DNA of 64,000 nt from Blastocladiella emersonii ATCC 22665 (lineage: Eukaryota > Blastocladiomycota > Blastocladiomycetes > Blastocladiales > Blastocladiaceae): positions 496,001-560,000 of the forward strand of contig JANHCV010000012.1 of NCBI GenBank assembly GCA_025594325.1. Direction: 5' to 3'. The position numbers and the translations under genes are program-made. The notes below the pieces were generated by a model. It searched no databases, was not told the DNA's origin, and saw only the letters and a program-made list of their open reading frames with translations. Of the stretch, positions 51,430-61,512 are shown piece after piece (the first letter of the stretch is position 1; each line of letters begins with the position of its first letter).

Positions 51430-52911
51430 TCAACCCGCCCCTGGTCCCTCGTCTTTACAGATGGTGGGCGGGAGCGAATCAACCAAGACCTGATAGTCGC
51501 CATCGTTGAGGCTACACCCTTCGAGATGCAGGTACTCGAGCTGGTCGGGGAAGCTGGCAGCGAGCACGCGGGCGCACTCGCCTCCAAGCGCATTTCCCGT
51601 GAGAATAAACCGGTTAAGGGATCTCGGGAGCGCAGCAGCAAGTGGAGCGACGATTTCGGGCGTATTCAGCTCGCACCATGAGAGCTCGAGATTTTCAAGG
51701 CGCGGAGGCATGTGTTTTGCGAGCGTCGCGGCCGGCGAGTTGTTGAGATCGCCGCCACCTTGGTGAAATGGAGCAGTTTGGATGGTCAGCGACTCGAGGC
51801 CCGAGGGCAGGCTGCAAAGCAAGGCGCAAAGTCCAGCAATCGTGAGCTGGTTGTTTTCCAGGGTGAGCGACTTGAGTGTCGGCGGCAAGTGGTTGGCGAG
51901 AGCAATCGCAGTCTCCTCGTCGAGCGCCGTCGCTGCAAACCCCAAGCTCCGCAGTTGCAGGGGAATTGCACATGCGAGCGAGAGAAGAGTTTCATGGGAG
52001 ACGTCGCACCCGGTGATTGAAAGTGCCTCGAGCGAGTGTGGAAGGAAACCGAGAACGCTGCCATCACCAAGCTCGACGCAGACTAGGTCAAGGCGTTTGA
52101 GCGTATCAGGAAGCCATGGGCCTGCAACCACGTCACATCGGTAGTTGATGGGCATCCCCATGAACGAGATGGAGCGCAAGGAGTTGGCTTGGGAAGCAAT
52201 CGTTAATAGAGGAAAGGGAATCACGCAGCACGATAGCAAGATAGTCTCCAGGCGGCAGTCAGGCTGCGAAAGAGAATGTGCGAGGAGATCCGCGCCGGCC
52301 TGCGAGATGCGCATCGAATTTAGATCGATAACCGTTATGCGGCCGGAGATTATAGCTTGCGCGTTGTCGGCGATCCATTTGTCGCCCGTGGTCTCAATCG
52401 TGTCACCAAGAAGCTACGAGTGAGGGGAGCGTCAGCGCACTACCGACAATATTTTCCGGTGTGTGAAGCTGCGTACAGTGCGAGGAGAATCGGTGCCAGA
52501 ATGGGGGAGCTCATCGAGGAAAGCCTTGAGCAGCGGATTGAACCCCGGACCCGGTTTGAGTTCTAAGCCCGAAGTGCGCCACCACTCGACGACGTCGTAG
52601 CGCACGTTGTTACAGGCGCGCAAGAGGGCCTGCTCCGTGTAGACGAGCGGAAGGCCGGACCGAACCCACTCGCTGAGGACATCGATTCGGCCGTGCGCGC
52701 TGGCATTGTCCATAGAGAAACCTTCGGCGTGTAAGAGTACGGCGTTGAGGACAAATTTACCGTGTTCCCGCGGCAGCACGTGCAAGTACTCGGGCAGGGT
52801 CGCCGTGCTGGACGGGTCGGTCGCATACACGGCGTGCACCAGTGCGCGCTCAATTACAGCATAGGGTAGCACAATAGTTGGATTGCATGGAGTTGGATTG
52901 CTCATATTCAT
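51430..52911 (-). CDS. LRR protein (RNI type) with F-box-like/helical N-terminus
   Basis: A 472-aa protein in two exons. The start at 52911 gives MNMSNPTPCNPTIVLP, then YAVIERALVHAVYATDPSS and the half-repeats VLSEWVRSGLPLVYTEQ and VVEWWRTSGLEL of the family module. The intron is best placed at 52476-52414 (63 bp, GTACGC..GTAG, branch GCTGAC); it removes an in-frame TGA and joins DSPRT to LLGDTIETTGDKW. The second exon has about ten leucine-rich repeats (for example LPPTLKSLTLENNQLTIAG, IPLQLRSLGFAATALDEET). It lacks the acidic linker of the 30582 gene. Complete and without lesions. Function unknown, intracellular. Confidence 0.78.
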
Positions 52912-53026
52912 CAGCTTCGTGAGTTTCAGGTCGGCGGGGGGAGCGAGTGCCGCGCGAACGCGGTCGCCCCAAGTCACGTCCGATCAGAGAGCGTGTGAAC
53001 GCCACAGTCCGGGCGCATCCCGTGGG

Positions 53027-53040
53027 TGGCGCATCGCGTC
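53027..53040 (-). promoter_or_regulatory. Shared upstream motif of LRR gene at 52911
   Basis: TGGCGCATCGCGTC on the + strand, 116 bp upstream of the ATG. A clear copy of the core; the E-box half is not obvious. Confidence 0.5.
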
Positions 53041-53070
53041 CCCACCGTGTTCCTTGCCCGCGCCCCGCTG

Positions 53071-53322
53071 CTAAGTAGTGAACTGGATCGACTGATCAAT
53101 GGCAACGCGGTGGCCTCGAGCAGCCGCTGATCCAACCGCACACGTCTCCACATCGTTGTCAAACTCGCGCCAGCCAACGTTCGTGGGAAGCTCTGTCGGC
53201 ACAACCACGAGCGCAAGCGTCGTCTCCTGGAGCAAGTCAAGCATGGTCGATCCATCCATGATTGATGAAAGCCATGTCGTCGGACCGGCGCGGCACGATC
53301 GCAACCTTGTGCATGCAAACAC
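53071..53322 (-). CDS. Possible small ORF, 83 codons
   Basis: An ATG-initiated frame between two LRR genes. The internal part (MLDLLQETTLALVVVPTELP) is protein-like, but there is no recognised homology and no promoter motif at the usual distance. It may be chance, or a remnant of a gene that once lay here. Confidence 0.2.
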   Translation of the reverse strand: MFACTRLRSCRAGPTTWLSSIMDGSTMLDLLQETTLALVVVPTELPTNVGWREFDNDVETCAVGSAAARGHRVAIDQSIQFTT

Positions 53323-53360
53323 TATGTATTCTCAGCTGAAGCTACGACACGGGTGCGCTA

Positions 53361-54842
53361 TCACCTCGTCGAAATATTGAGCCCAGGCCGGACCTTTCCG
53401 ATGAGGGCAGCAAGGTCGCGAGTGATGCATGTCGCGGGATCGATGCAATTGCCAAGGAAAAAATACGTGACCGTTGGCGGAAGTTTCCAGAGCACACGCA
53501 TAACACCTGCGTCGCTGATTGTCGCGTTGGAAAGATTCAGCCGCCTGAGCCGAGCCGGAATGCGATCCATGAGCGCGGCCAAGCCAGCATCGGTTGCGCG
53601 AACCGAACCCATAAGCAGGTCCGTAAGACTCGGGCCAAATGCACTCGCAAGCGTAGCAACGCCCTCGTCGCCCAGAGGGTTCCGCCCAATGGAAAGGCTC
53701 TCCAGGAACGGAGGGATGTGACGCGCGAGCTGCAACGCGCAGTCGGACGTGATGCCGTTGTTGTTGAGATCAAGCTGGGTGAGGGTGCGCGGCAGGCGCG
53801 GCGCAATTAGCGCGGTACCTAGCGGCCCAAGCTCACAGGAGGTCAGCCGCAACTCCTCAAGCTGCTGCGGCAGGTACGTGGCGAGTGCCTGTGCGTACTC
53901 GCCGCCGAGCTTGTTCAGAGTGAGATTGAGTGAAGTAAGCGATCGCGGAAGCGAGCGGAACAGCACCTCCGAGTCCTGCACGCTGCCGAGATTGTTGCCC
54001 ATCAGGTAAAGCGTCTCCAAGTTTGATGGGAACGGCGTGACGTCTGGGTTGTTGAAAAACTTGGCGGCACCAACGCCCGCCCAGTTGTTCGCGATATCAA
54101 GAAGTGTGATCGAGTTGGGCAGCCGCATCGCGCAAAGTATTTCAAACGTGAGATCGCAGCAGCCAAGGCTCAAGCTCTGCACCGTGACAGTCGGATCGGC
54201 CAAGGCGGCCGCAAGAGCATCCGCGCTAGCCTTGGTGATGCGCATTTCTGAGCACCAGAAATAGGGAACCGGGTTGGCGCGCAGAATTGGCAGCTCGGTC
54301 TCGAGATATGCATCGCCTGGAGGGTGGTCGTGGCGCTCGAGTCGCTACAGGCATGTCCTCGGAGCTCGTGAGTGTGTTGAGATTCTCTGTCAGTACCGGA
54401 GCAGCAGACGTACGAACGATCGGTCCTCCAGAAAGTCATTTTCCAGTTCTCCGCAAATTCCATTGAAGTGCACATGGACCACGAACCCGACCTCGCACTC
54501 GGGCAGCGGGATCTCCGCGTGACGCCGCCACCAATCCAGCGACCAGTACAGATGGGAAGCGTCCGTGATCGCGCGGCCCGTGTAATGAAGCGGACGCCCT
54601 GATTGAACCCACGCGTCGAGCACGTTGAGACGTCCCGTCACGCTGGCTTCATCCATTGAAATCGATAAAAGGTGGTCCTGGATCGCGTGGTGCACGCAAG
54701 GGGCGCGGTCGCGTGGCATGACGCGAGAGTACTGCAGCATCCTGCCGACATCGTCCGGGTCGTGCAGTCGGATCGCGCAGCAGAGAATCCGATCGAGAAC
54801 AATAAGAGGTAATTCAGGAAGTTCCATATTCATTGGATCCAT
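53361..54842 (-). CDS. LRR protein (RNI type) with F-box-like/helical N-terminus
   Basis: A 470-aa protein in two exons. The start at 54842 gives MDPMNMELPELPLIVLDRIL, followed by LLSISMDEASVTGRLNVLDA and SLDWWRRHAEIPLPEC, the family module in slightly diverged form. The intron at 54413-54345 (69 bp, GTACGT..GTAG) joins EDRSF to RLERHDHPPGDAYLE. About eleven leucine-rich repeats follow (MRLPNSITLLDIANNWAGV, LPRTLTQLDLNNNGITSDC, IPPFLESLSIGRNPLGDEG). The last repeats end VTYFFLGNCIDPATCI. Complete, no lesions. Closest in plan to the gene at 28992-30582: both have PPGDA at the start of exon 2. Confidence 0.8.
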
Positions 54843-54946
54843 GGTGCGTGTGTGCTATGTGGTTGACGGGAGGACGAGGTGGCCGTTCCGCTTTGAATAG
54901 GGGGTTGTCCGAGTGACGTCAGGCCATGAACCCTGACACCCGTGAG

Positions 54947-54960
54947 TGGCGCAACGCGTC
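54947..54960 (-). promoter_or_regulatory. Shared upstream motif of LRR gene at 54842
   Basis: TGGCGCAACGCGTC on the + strand, 105 bp upstream of the ATG; a perfect core. CCCGTGAG just before it may be a weak E-box. Confidence 0.5.
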
Positions 54961-55080
54961 TTGAAGTGTTCTCACCAGCGGAATCGCCCGAGCTCGACAA
55001 CCTAGAATCCCTAAAGAGGCACACTACAGACTCGGCTTCTTCGCTGAAATCCGTTTATATTCTCGTCACACCGCTCCGCA

Positions 55081-58000
55081 TCAGATCCCATTCTCGAAGA
55101 ACGCCTTCACCGCGGGACTGAGCGAATCCATACCGCTGCCACTCGCCGGGTACGCCGGTCGGAAAAGGGCGCGCTGGGCGATGGGGCGCAGCTTTGCATA
55201 GAGTTCCGCATCGAACCGCGAGTCCGATTCGGGCACGGGTTCGCGTAGCCGAGTGAGATCAACCGCAGAAATGGGCCACATCCCGTCGCTCGGGATGACG
55301 TGGAGGGGCACGCGCTTGGAGAGCGCGACAGTACACTCGTCAATGATGGGGCCGCGAGTCACGCAGTGCGACGTCGTTGCTGGATCCCTCGTATTGTACG
55401 CGAAGGCGATCGTGCACTCGAGTCCAGGCGATGGGATCATGTCTGGACCTGCGGAAGGTATGAACACGACTCGATCAAGCAGGATGAGAGAATAGAACAG
55501 GCCCGTCGGGAAATGAATCGCAATGGCCCCGTATCCCTTCGCGGCCGCTTCGAAAATCTGCCGCAAAATTTCGACGACGCTTGCGGCCGATCGCCGCGTC
55601 GAGTGATCGGGCGCCTGGTGACCATACGCGCGGAGTGCGTTTTCTCCGGTGCGTTTCGTTCCGGGCGGCAGTGGACACAGGGCATCGGTTTAGTCGATGG
55701 CCGAGCAGTTCGCCGCGCGGACCGCATGCTGCCAGAAGGGGTCGGATATCGAGCTTAGGAAGCGGCGACCAACAGGAGGTTGGATTGGCAGTTGCTCGGT
55801 GTTCACGTGCATGTACATGATGCGGTTGAGGTAGAAGTTGCAGCGGGGCGGGGTTTCCCTGAAATCAAGCCCTACGTTGGCGACGTGCACAGGGGACGTG
55901 ACACGCATGGTCTGAGGCACGCCGTCGATAAGCATGGTAGCTGCGCCACGAATCAGGGTCGGCTCATGGGGCTCCGGTGACTTGAATTTGTTCGCTGGAG
56001 TCAAGCTCGGCGGAATTTGGAGAACAACCTCCACCGAGTCGGCCTTCTCGAAAGCGTGGTCCATGGTAAGCAACCAGTTGCGCTGAGATTCCGCGCCGTC
56101 TTGAATTTGTGGCGGACGAGACTGAACAAGTGCGCGAGCGAGCGCTGATGGATGTTCGATGGGAACTCGAGTGATGGTCGCGGACGCGAGGGGAACAAGC
56201 GTGGTTCCAAGAAGCACCCGCTTGGCCGCGCCAGGTCCTGTTCCCAAAAGGTGCTCACAGTACACGCCAAGCATGGATCGTGCCGGTGCGCGTTCAATCA
56301 GCGCGTTCTCGACAAGAGTTGAGACTCGCAACCGCGGGGAATCCCCGAAGATCGGCTCGACGCGTAAGCACTCAAACCGGAACAGCTTACCAGGAGTTTT
56401 AAATTCGAGAGCAAGGTAAGTCGGATGACGGCCCGGAACGTCGTCGGCAGGAACCTCGAGCTCGAGGCGAGACATGGACTTCGCCTTCGCGGCCGGCCGA
56501 ATCCCGCACAAGTCCAACGAAACGAGGATTTCGGCCACCAATCTAGTATCCGCGAGGTCATAGGCCTTCGATAGAAGCGCAGGTAAGACGCATTTGTCGC
56601 TGGTACGCATCAATTCCGGCGATTCAATGCGCCCCGCACCAAAGGCGAATGCAATCAGTTTGGGAAAGACGCTGGCGGTGTTGAAGTTGGGTACTATACG
56701 TTCAAACGAGCGTTATGAGCGCAAATATGAGCGGCTAGTACAGCGTGAATCGTACCAGGAGAATTCGGCTGAAAAAAGTGGCTGATTGACGCGGACAAGG
56801 CGCTGGTGAGGAACTCGGACTTGTCGAGCGCCGTAGGGACCGTGGAATGTGGGAGCTTGACGAAGCTCAAGTAGCGCACGGGGCGGTTGTCCAGGTGTTC
56901 GAGACTCCACGCTGAATATTGATACCATGTTGCCGAGCCGGAGGGGTTGGGGTTCTCGGCGAGTACGACGCCAAAAAACGCAGGGAACGCTTCCTGCGGG
57001 AGCCCAGTCAAGAGCCGAAGATACGGTCCGGGTTCGTGTGAAGAGCCAGTGGTAGCCGCAGTCGAATATGCAAGCAAACGCGCTCGATCTCCGTCGCTAC
57101 CGCCATGACGAAGCAGGACCGAGCCGTGAATCAGGATGCTGAGTAGGCCGCATGAGTCCATGAGATTGTTCGTATCCACGACGTCGAAGCGCGAAGCGGG
57201 GTCGGCGGCTAGCTGTTCCATGGCGGTAAGCGCGTGACCATGTGCGAAAGTGACACGGATGAGTGGCACGTTCCCGCGCAAGGCGGAACGAAGCGGTGCA
57301 ATCCACTCACTGAGTTCGGCGAGCATCGCCGACTCGGGAAGCCCGCGGCCGAGAAACAAATCAAACGCGTCTGTCGGAAGCGAGTTCGCGTCGATGGCGT
57401 AGTACGGCGAGTTGTCGATGCCGATCAGAAGCATCGTGGGATTGACAACGAGGGCGGAACCCTGTGTGAACACGCTCGACTCGGCGAGTCGCTCGAGATT
57501 GCACGCGGTGCGCGCATATTCGACACCATCGAGCACGCCGCGGTACTGCCCGTGAGCCCGGCCCATGAAGGCCACGACCGAGTCCGAATGCGACTTGCTG
57601 GTAGTCGCGTCCGAGGCACCAGTCGACTCGTGATACTGCGGACGCTTTCCCAGGAGCGTCTCGACCGACCAGTCGACCTCGAGCCAAGCGGTCCAGCAAC
57701 GGCGGAGTTCGAGTTGAGTCGCAGAGTCGAGGACGCGCAACGGCGAGTCGACCGATTCATTGAGCCAGTCCTTGGTAATACATTCGCGGAGCCGGTCGTT
57801 CCAGAATTCGCGAACATCCGGATTAAGGACAGTCGAGTACCAAAGCTGTCCCACGTACCGAGCAAGCATGAATGAGTCGGCCACGCCCGCAGGATTTGGC
57901 GCAATGGCATCGAGAATCAGCAGGTTTCGTGCGAGGACCTCGGGCTGCCAATCATTGAGGGTAAACCTAAGAGCCGCAGTGGAGCCCTTGGCTACGGCTT

Positions 58001-58250
58001 CGCATACGGTGCGCGCAACCTCGGCCAGGTCACCGCAGCCACACACGAGCGCACTCAGCTCCGGCCGCTTGCTGTAGCCATGAGAGTGGAGCAAGTCGCG
58101 CGGCGGTTGGTGCCGGAACGGGCGAAACCCGCTGACGCGGTTCCCGCGGTACTGCGTGCGACAGGTCAAGAGTGCCGCAACCGCCGCGCCCGGCGGGTCG
58201 GCCATAAACGCAGAAAGGGGCTTTTTGCTGCCAGTTGCGGGTCGCTTCAT
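55081..58250 (-). pseudogene. DUF4470-like family, full length but with one in-frame stop (copy 5)
   Basis: The start at 58250 gives MKRPATGSKKPLS. All family blocks are present: CGCGDLAEVARTVCEAVAKG, LARNLLILDAIAP, LWYSTVLNPDVREFW, RFDVVDTNNLMDSCGLLSIL. The conserved intron is at 56755-56694 (62 bp, GTACGA..ATAG), joining NSPVPNFNTASVFPKLI. The second exon is open except for TAA at 55692-55690, after AVRAANCSAID. Reading on in the same frame gives family-like sequence to the stop at 55081 (SAASVVEILRQIFEAAAKG, RALFRPAYPASGSGMDSLSP). Paralogues have Ser, Phe or Leu at that codon, so a single base change explains it. A truncated 850-aa product, readthrough or sequencing error are alternatives. 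Confidence 0.72.
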
Positions 58251-58361
58251 GGTATGTGGTGCATTCATGAGCGTCGGAGGAAGGAGAAGGAGCGAGGCGA
58301 TCGGCAACGGGCGGCGCGGCGCGTGGGAGCTGGCGTCACGGGCATGCGCATCAGGCGCCAC

Positions 58362-58386
58362 TCACATGATATCGCGGCGCGTCTCG
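58362..58386 (-). promoter_or_regulatory. Shared upstream motif of DUF4470 copy 5
   Basis: TCACATGA (58362-58369) and CGGCGCGTCTCG (58375-58386) on the + strand, 112-136 bp upstream of the ATG. The same compact arrangement, E-box then GGCGCGTCTC, occurs at 63082-63106. Confidence 0.5.
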
Positions 58387-58533
58387 CATCGTGTCTCGCG
58401 GCCTCGGTTAGGATTGCAGTTGTTCAAGGAACTTTTGCAGCGAGAAGAGAGGTTGGTCGGTTAGGCCATGGCGTAGATCGGTGGCTTCCGAACGACCAAA
58501 ATCAATGCATGGCATAAAATCAGCGCGTTCATC

Positions 58534-59160
58534 TCAAATATTTGTCGGGACCTCGCGCACCTCGACTTCCTCAAAGTTGTCGAGCAGCAGCGCGCGGTAC
58601 CCGTCGACCGACTGCGGGAACGGCGGGCCGTCCTCCTTCTCCTTGTCGACCAGCGGGTACATGAGCGTCACCAGCGTCCCGCCCAGCCGCACCACCTGCG
58701 CCACGCGCGCCGCCCACGCCCCGCGCAGCGACGGCAGCAGCGCGCACAGGAACGTGTAGTCGTACATGGCGTCGAACTGCGGCACCTTGTTGGCGGGCTG
58801 GCTCGCGTCCAGGTCGTGCTCTGTGAACGCGAAAAAGTCGGCGCACACGAACCGCGCGGTCGGCGGGATCGACCCCGCGTGCTTCTCGAGGCAGTGCGAC
58901 ACGGCTGTCGGGCTGATGTCGACGCCGTATGCGACGCGGTTGGGCGAAGCGAGCGTGAGCCCGTCGTACCCGCCGCCGCATCCAGGGACCAGCACGCGGC
59001 CCGTTTGGATCCGGCCGGCGGCGAGGAGGGAGACGAGCGCGGGCGCAGGCGTGTCGTGGTCCCACGGCGTGTTGGACGCCGCCAGGCCGCCCCCGGTATC
59101 CCCGTGGCGTCGCGTCTCCCTTCGCCACTGGAACCATTTTAGAACCGTCCGGTCACACAT
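58534..59160 (-). CDS. Thiopurine S-methyltransferase (TPMT)-family SAM methyltransferase
   Basis: A 208-aa protein. SAM-binding motif I is RVLVPGCGGGYDGLTLA, preceded by the family's NTPWDHDTPAPALVSLL. VDISPTAVSHCLEKHA, FFAFTEHDLDASQP and FDAMYDYTFLCALLPSLRGA (the DY-TF/A-L motif) also fit TPMT-type thiol/halide methyltransferases. The C-terminus stops at VREVPTNI, whereas relatives usually continue about 15 more residues, ending in a Trp-containing segment. The N-terminus is unusual: a match to the shared promoter motif lies inside the predicted coding region. One or both ends may therefore be truncated or the first exon misplaced. Function by family: methyl transfer to small thiols or halides. 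Confidence 0.75.
   Translation of the reverse strand: MCDRTVLKWFQWRRETRRHGDTGGGLAASNTPWDHDTPAPALVSLLAAGRIQTGRVLVPGCGGGYDGLTLASPNRVAYGVDISPTAVSHCLEKHAGSIPPTARFVCADFFAFTEHDLDASQPANKVPQFDAMYDYTFLCALLPSLRGAWAARVAQVVRLGGTLVTLMYPLVDKEKEDGPPFPQSVDGYRALLLDNFEEVEVREVPTNI
59105..59118 (-). promoter_or_regulatory. Motif match inside the TPMT-family ORF
   Basis: TGGCGTCGCGTCTC on the + strand, a one-base-different match to the shared upstream motif, within codons about 14-19 of the ORF as annotated. No ATG lies 70-150 bp downstream in the frame. It is either chance or a sign of a rearranged 5' end. Confidence 0.25.
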
Positions 59161-59275
59161 AAGGCTTAATGCGTATAATTACTCAAGCGGGGTTTGTTAA
59201 GACACAATTTATTGACCATTACAACTCGAGGGAGCGAATGGTGTAAGTAATCAGCGGGACGAGGAAATGGAACTA

Positions 59276-61051
59276 TTACGCGCTGCCGTCGAGCTTGGGG
59301 AAGTGCTGCTTCCAGCGGCGCATGAGCGCGGTCCCGTCGATTTTAGCGCGCCAGTCGGCGCCCTTGCAGGCGGCGACAAACTTGTTGATCTCGGCCTTGG
59401 TCGCTTCGGGGTCGCGCTGGGCGATCATGGCAAGCACGTCGCTGCGGTCGTTCTGGCGCGCGTACGAGATGAGCTCGCCGGCCAGCCAAGCGAGCTTTTC
59501 CTTGTTAGGCGTAATGACCCCGTCGGGCCGCACGTTAAGCAAGTGCTCGAGCATCTTCAGCGAGCTCGCGCGGTACTTGGCGAGCGGGATGCGCAGGTCG
59601 CGCTGCGTGACGCGCTCGTTCACGAGGTCCTTGATATGGCTCACCTGCACCGACATCGCGGCGTATTGGCCGCGAAGAATCTCGCCGAGGAGCGCCGTGT
59701 CGCCAGCGCGGGCCGCAGCTGAAACAAGCCGATTTTCGCCCAAGCGGCCGCGCCCGCTGAAGCGGGTGTCGCGGCTGATCAAGTAGTAAATCCCGGCGCT
59801 GCCGCACGCGCCGATCGCCCACTCCCACGTCATGGTCCACGGCGGGCGCTTGCCGCTGAACGAGCCGTCGTCATCGCTGCGGTAATCGTCGTACTCTTCC
59901 TCGCTGCGGAATCCGTCATGGTAATCGTCGTCGTCGACATCGTGGTCCGAGTAGTCGCCGTGAGGGTCGCGGCCGGGGGCCCCGCCGTACCCGACATCGT
60001 AAATGCGATAGGAGTGCGACTGTTTGAGCAGGTGCTCGACCATTCCGTGAAGCTTGAGCCGAAGCGCGACATCGATTGCGGCATTCACGTCCTCGCCGTT
60101 GATGCCTGAGCCAAGCGCTTGAGTGACGGCAGCGGGCTGGTTGAGGACCGCGGCGAGGATAAGCTTGGTGGAAGAAACCATGTAGCTGCGACGGAGCTTC
60201 GGCTCAATCTTGGCGAGAATCTGGCTGAGCGGCGCAAACGACGCCGCGTGCCACCACTCGCACCGCATCATTTTGACGAGCAGCTCGACCGTAGCCTCGC
60301 ACTCGGGGGTGATCCGCCACGGCGCACCGGGGCCCGTCGGGACCTCGACAGTCGCGACTGCCTCGATGAGAGCCCAAAGCAGGAGATACTTGAAGTGGAT
60401 CCGGGGGCTGGGTGATAGCGGGACCGCCCACGTCGCGTTCGAGCCGATGAATCGAGAAAGCAGCGCGGCGTCGTGATGGTGCGCGGCAACAATCATGGCC
60501 TTGCTCAACTACTGCGGTGTCAAGTTGTCGCGCAGCCAGGTCAGCTTGGTCACGGCGTGCTGGCATGCGAGGCTGTTGACGAGGAGATCGTGCAAGTCGA
60601 GCCGGTTGCACTTGAGGTAAGCCTGCAGGACGCGCTCGCGGGCGGGGCTCGGCAGCCAGTACGGGTCCTCGAGCGGCCAAAACTCGAGTCGGTGCTGATC
60701 GAAGCCCGGGTGCGCGAGAAGCAGCTCGGCCTTTTCGGCATGGTCCAGCGCCTCGTCGGGGTTCGACTTGTCGTAGTCGTCGCGAAGGGCGAGGTGCAGG
60801 AGGTCATTGCCCTCGTAGTATCCGAAAGCGAAGCGCGGCGACGAAAGGATGGCACGGACCAGGTCGGCGGTGCCGTTCTCGAGCGCATAAGCAAAGTGCT
60901 CGCCGGTGAGACGAAGGCCGTTTTTGGTGTCGGCGATAAGCGACTTGGCGAGCTCAAGGTCTTTGGCCCCAAGCGCCGCGGCGAACCGGCCCTCGACCGT
61001 CCCAGGGGCGCCAACCGAAAGGGGCGCGTCTCCAACTCGATAATGCGACAT
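59276..61051 (-). CDS. Ankyrin-like helical-repeat protein, interrupted by one in-frame TAG
   Basis: From the ATG at 61051 (MSHYRVGDAPLSVG) the frame runs to TAG at 60511-60509 and continues open in the same frame to 59276. Both halves are made of short paired helices like ankyrin repeats (AALGAKDLELAKSLIADTK, HFAYALENGTADLVRAILSS, LVSAAARAGDTALLGEIL). An acidic, Tyr-rich insert (YSDHDVDDDDYHDGFRSEEE) interrupts the second half. The stop could lie in a 45-bp intron 60553-60509 (GTGACC..CAGTAG, with GCTGAC inside), which keeps the frame and gives 576 aa; the 5' site is atypical. A nonsense mutation is the other option. No promoter motif copy was found upstream. Function unknown. Confidence 0.55.
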
Positions 61052-61512
61052 GCTCTCTATTCCATTCGTTGCGTAGTTGCGTGAAGTGTCACGTCCCTAG
61101 AGAAGGGTTCCGCTCCAAGCGAGCCGAGGGCGCCGTCGGGTGGGCGACAGGCGGACCAACGTGGGTCGCGAGCATCAGCTGACTCCACGCCGCTTTGAAC
61201 AGCGCGTTAGCCGGGGCACGCCGCGACCTGCTCTCGCAGAGCGCAGGACAGCGTAAGGCTACTGGTGCTAAACTATCAATACGCGTCTCAAGGCTCTCGA
61301 GCGGCTTTGCAGCGATGCAGACCCCTTGGCGCGCTCAGCAGGCGGGATACTCGCACAAGTGGTCCGGGAGCGCAGAAGGCGCTCGCGCGATTGTTTTCAG
61401 CTCACGAGTGGCATTACCGCTTACTAATTAGTCTATAGGCAAACTCTGAGTGTAAAGGCATCAAAGGCAAAGAATCTATTCAAGCACAAACGGATCCCGA
61501 GACAACGCGTCC
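61052..61512. other. Intergenic, no gene recognised
   Basis: Contains the upstream region of the ankyrin-like gene and the 3' flank of the next LRR gene. A 78-codon + frame at 61195-61431 has no family resemblance. Nothing else is seen. Confidence 0.4.

Noticed and set aside
9018-60511. Stop-codon reassignment as explanation for in-frame stops
   Set aside because: Core genes end properly at TAA, TAG or TGA, and both TAA and TAG are affected only in accessory copies, several with additional frameshifts.
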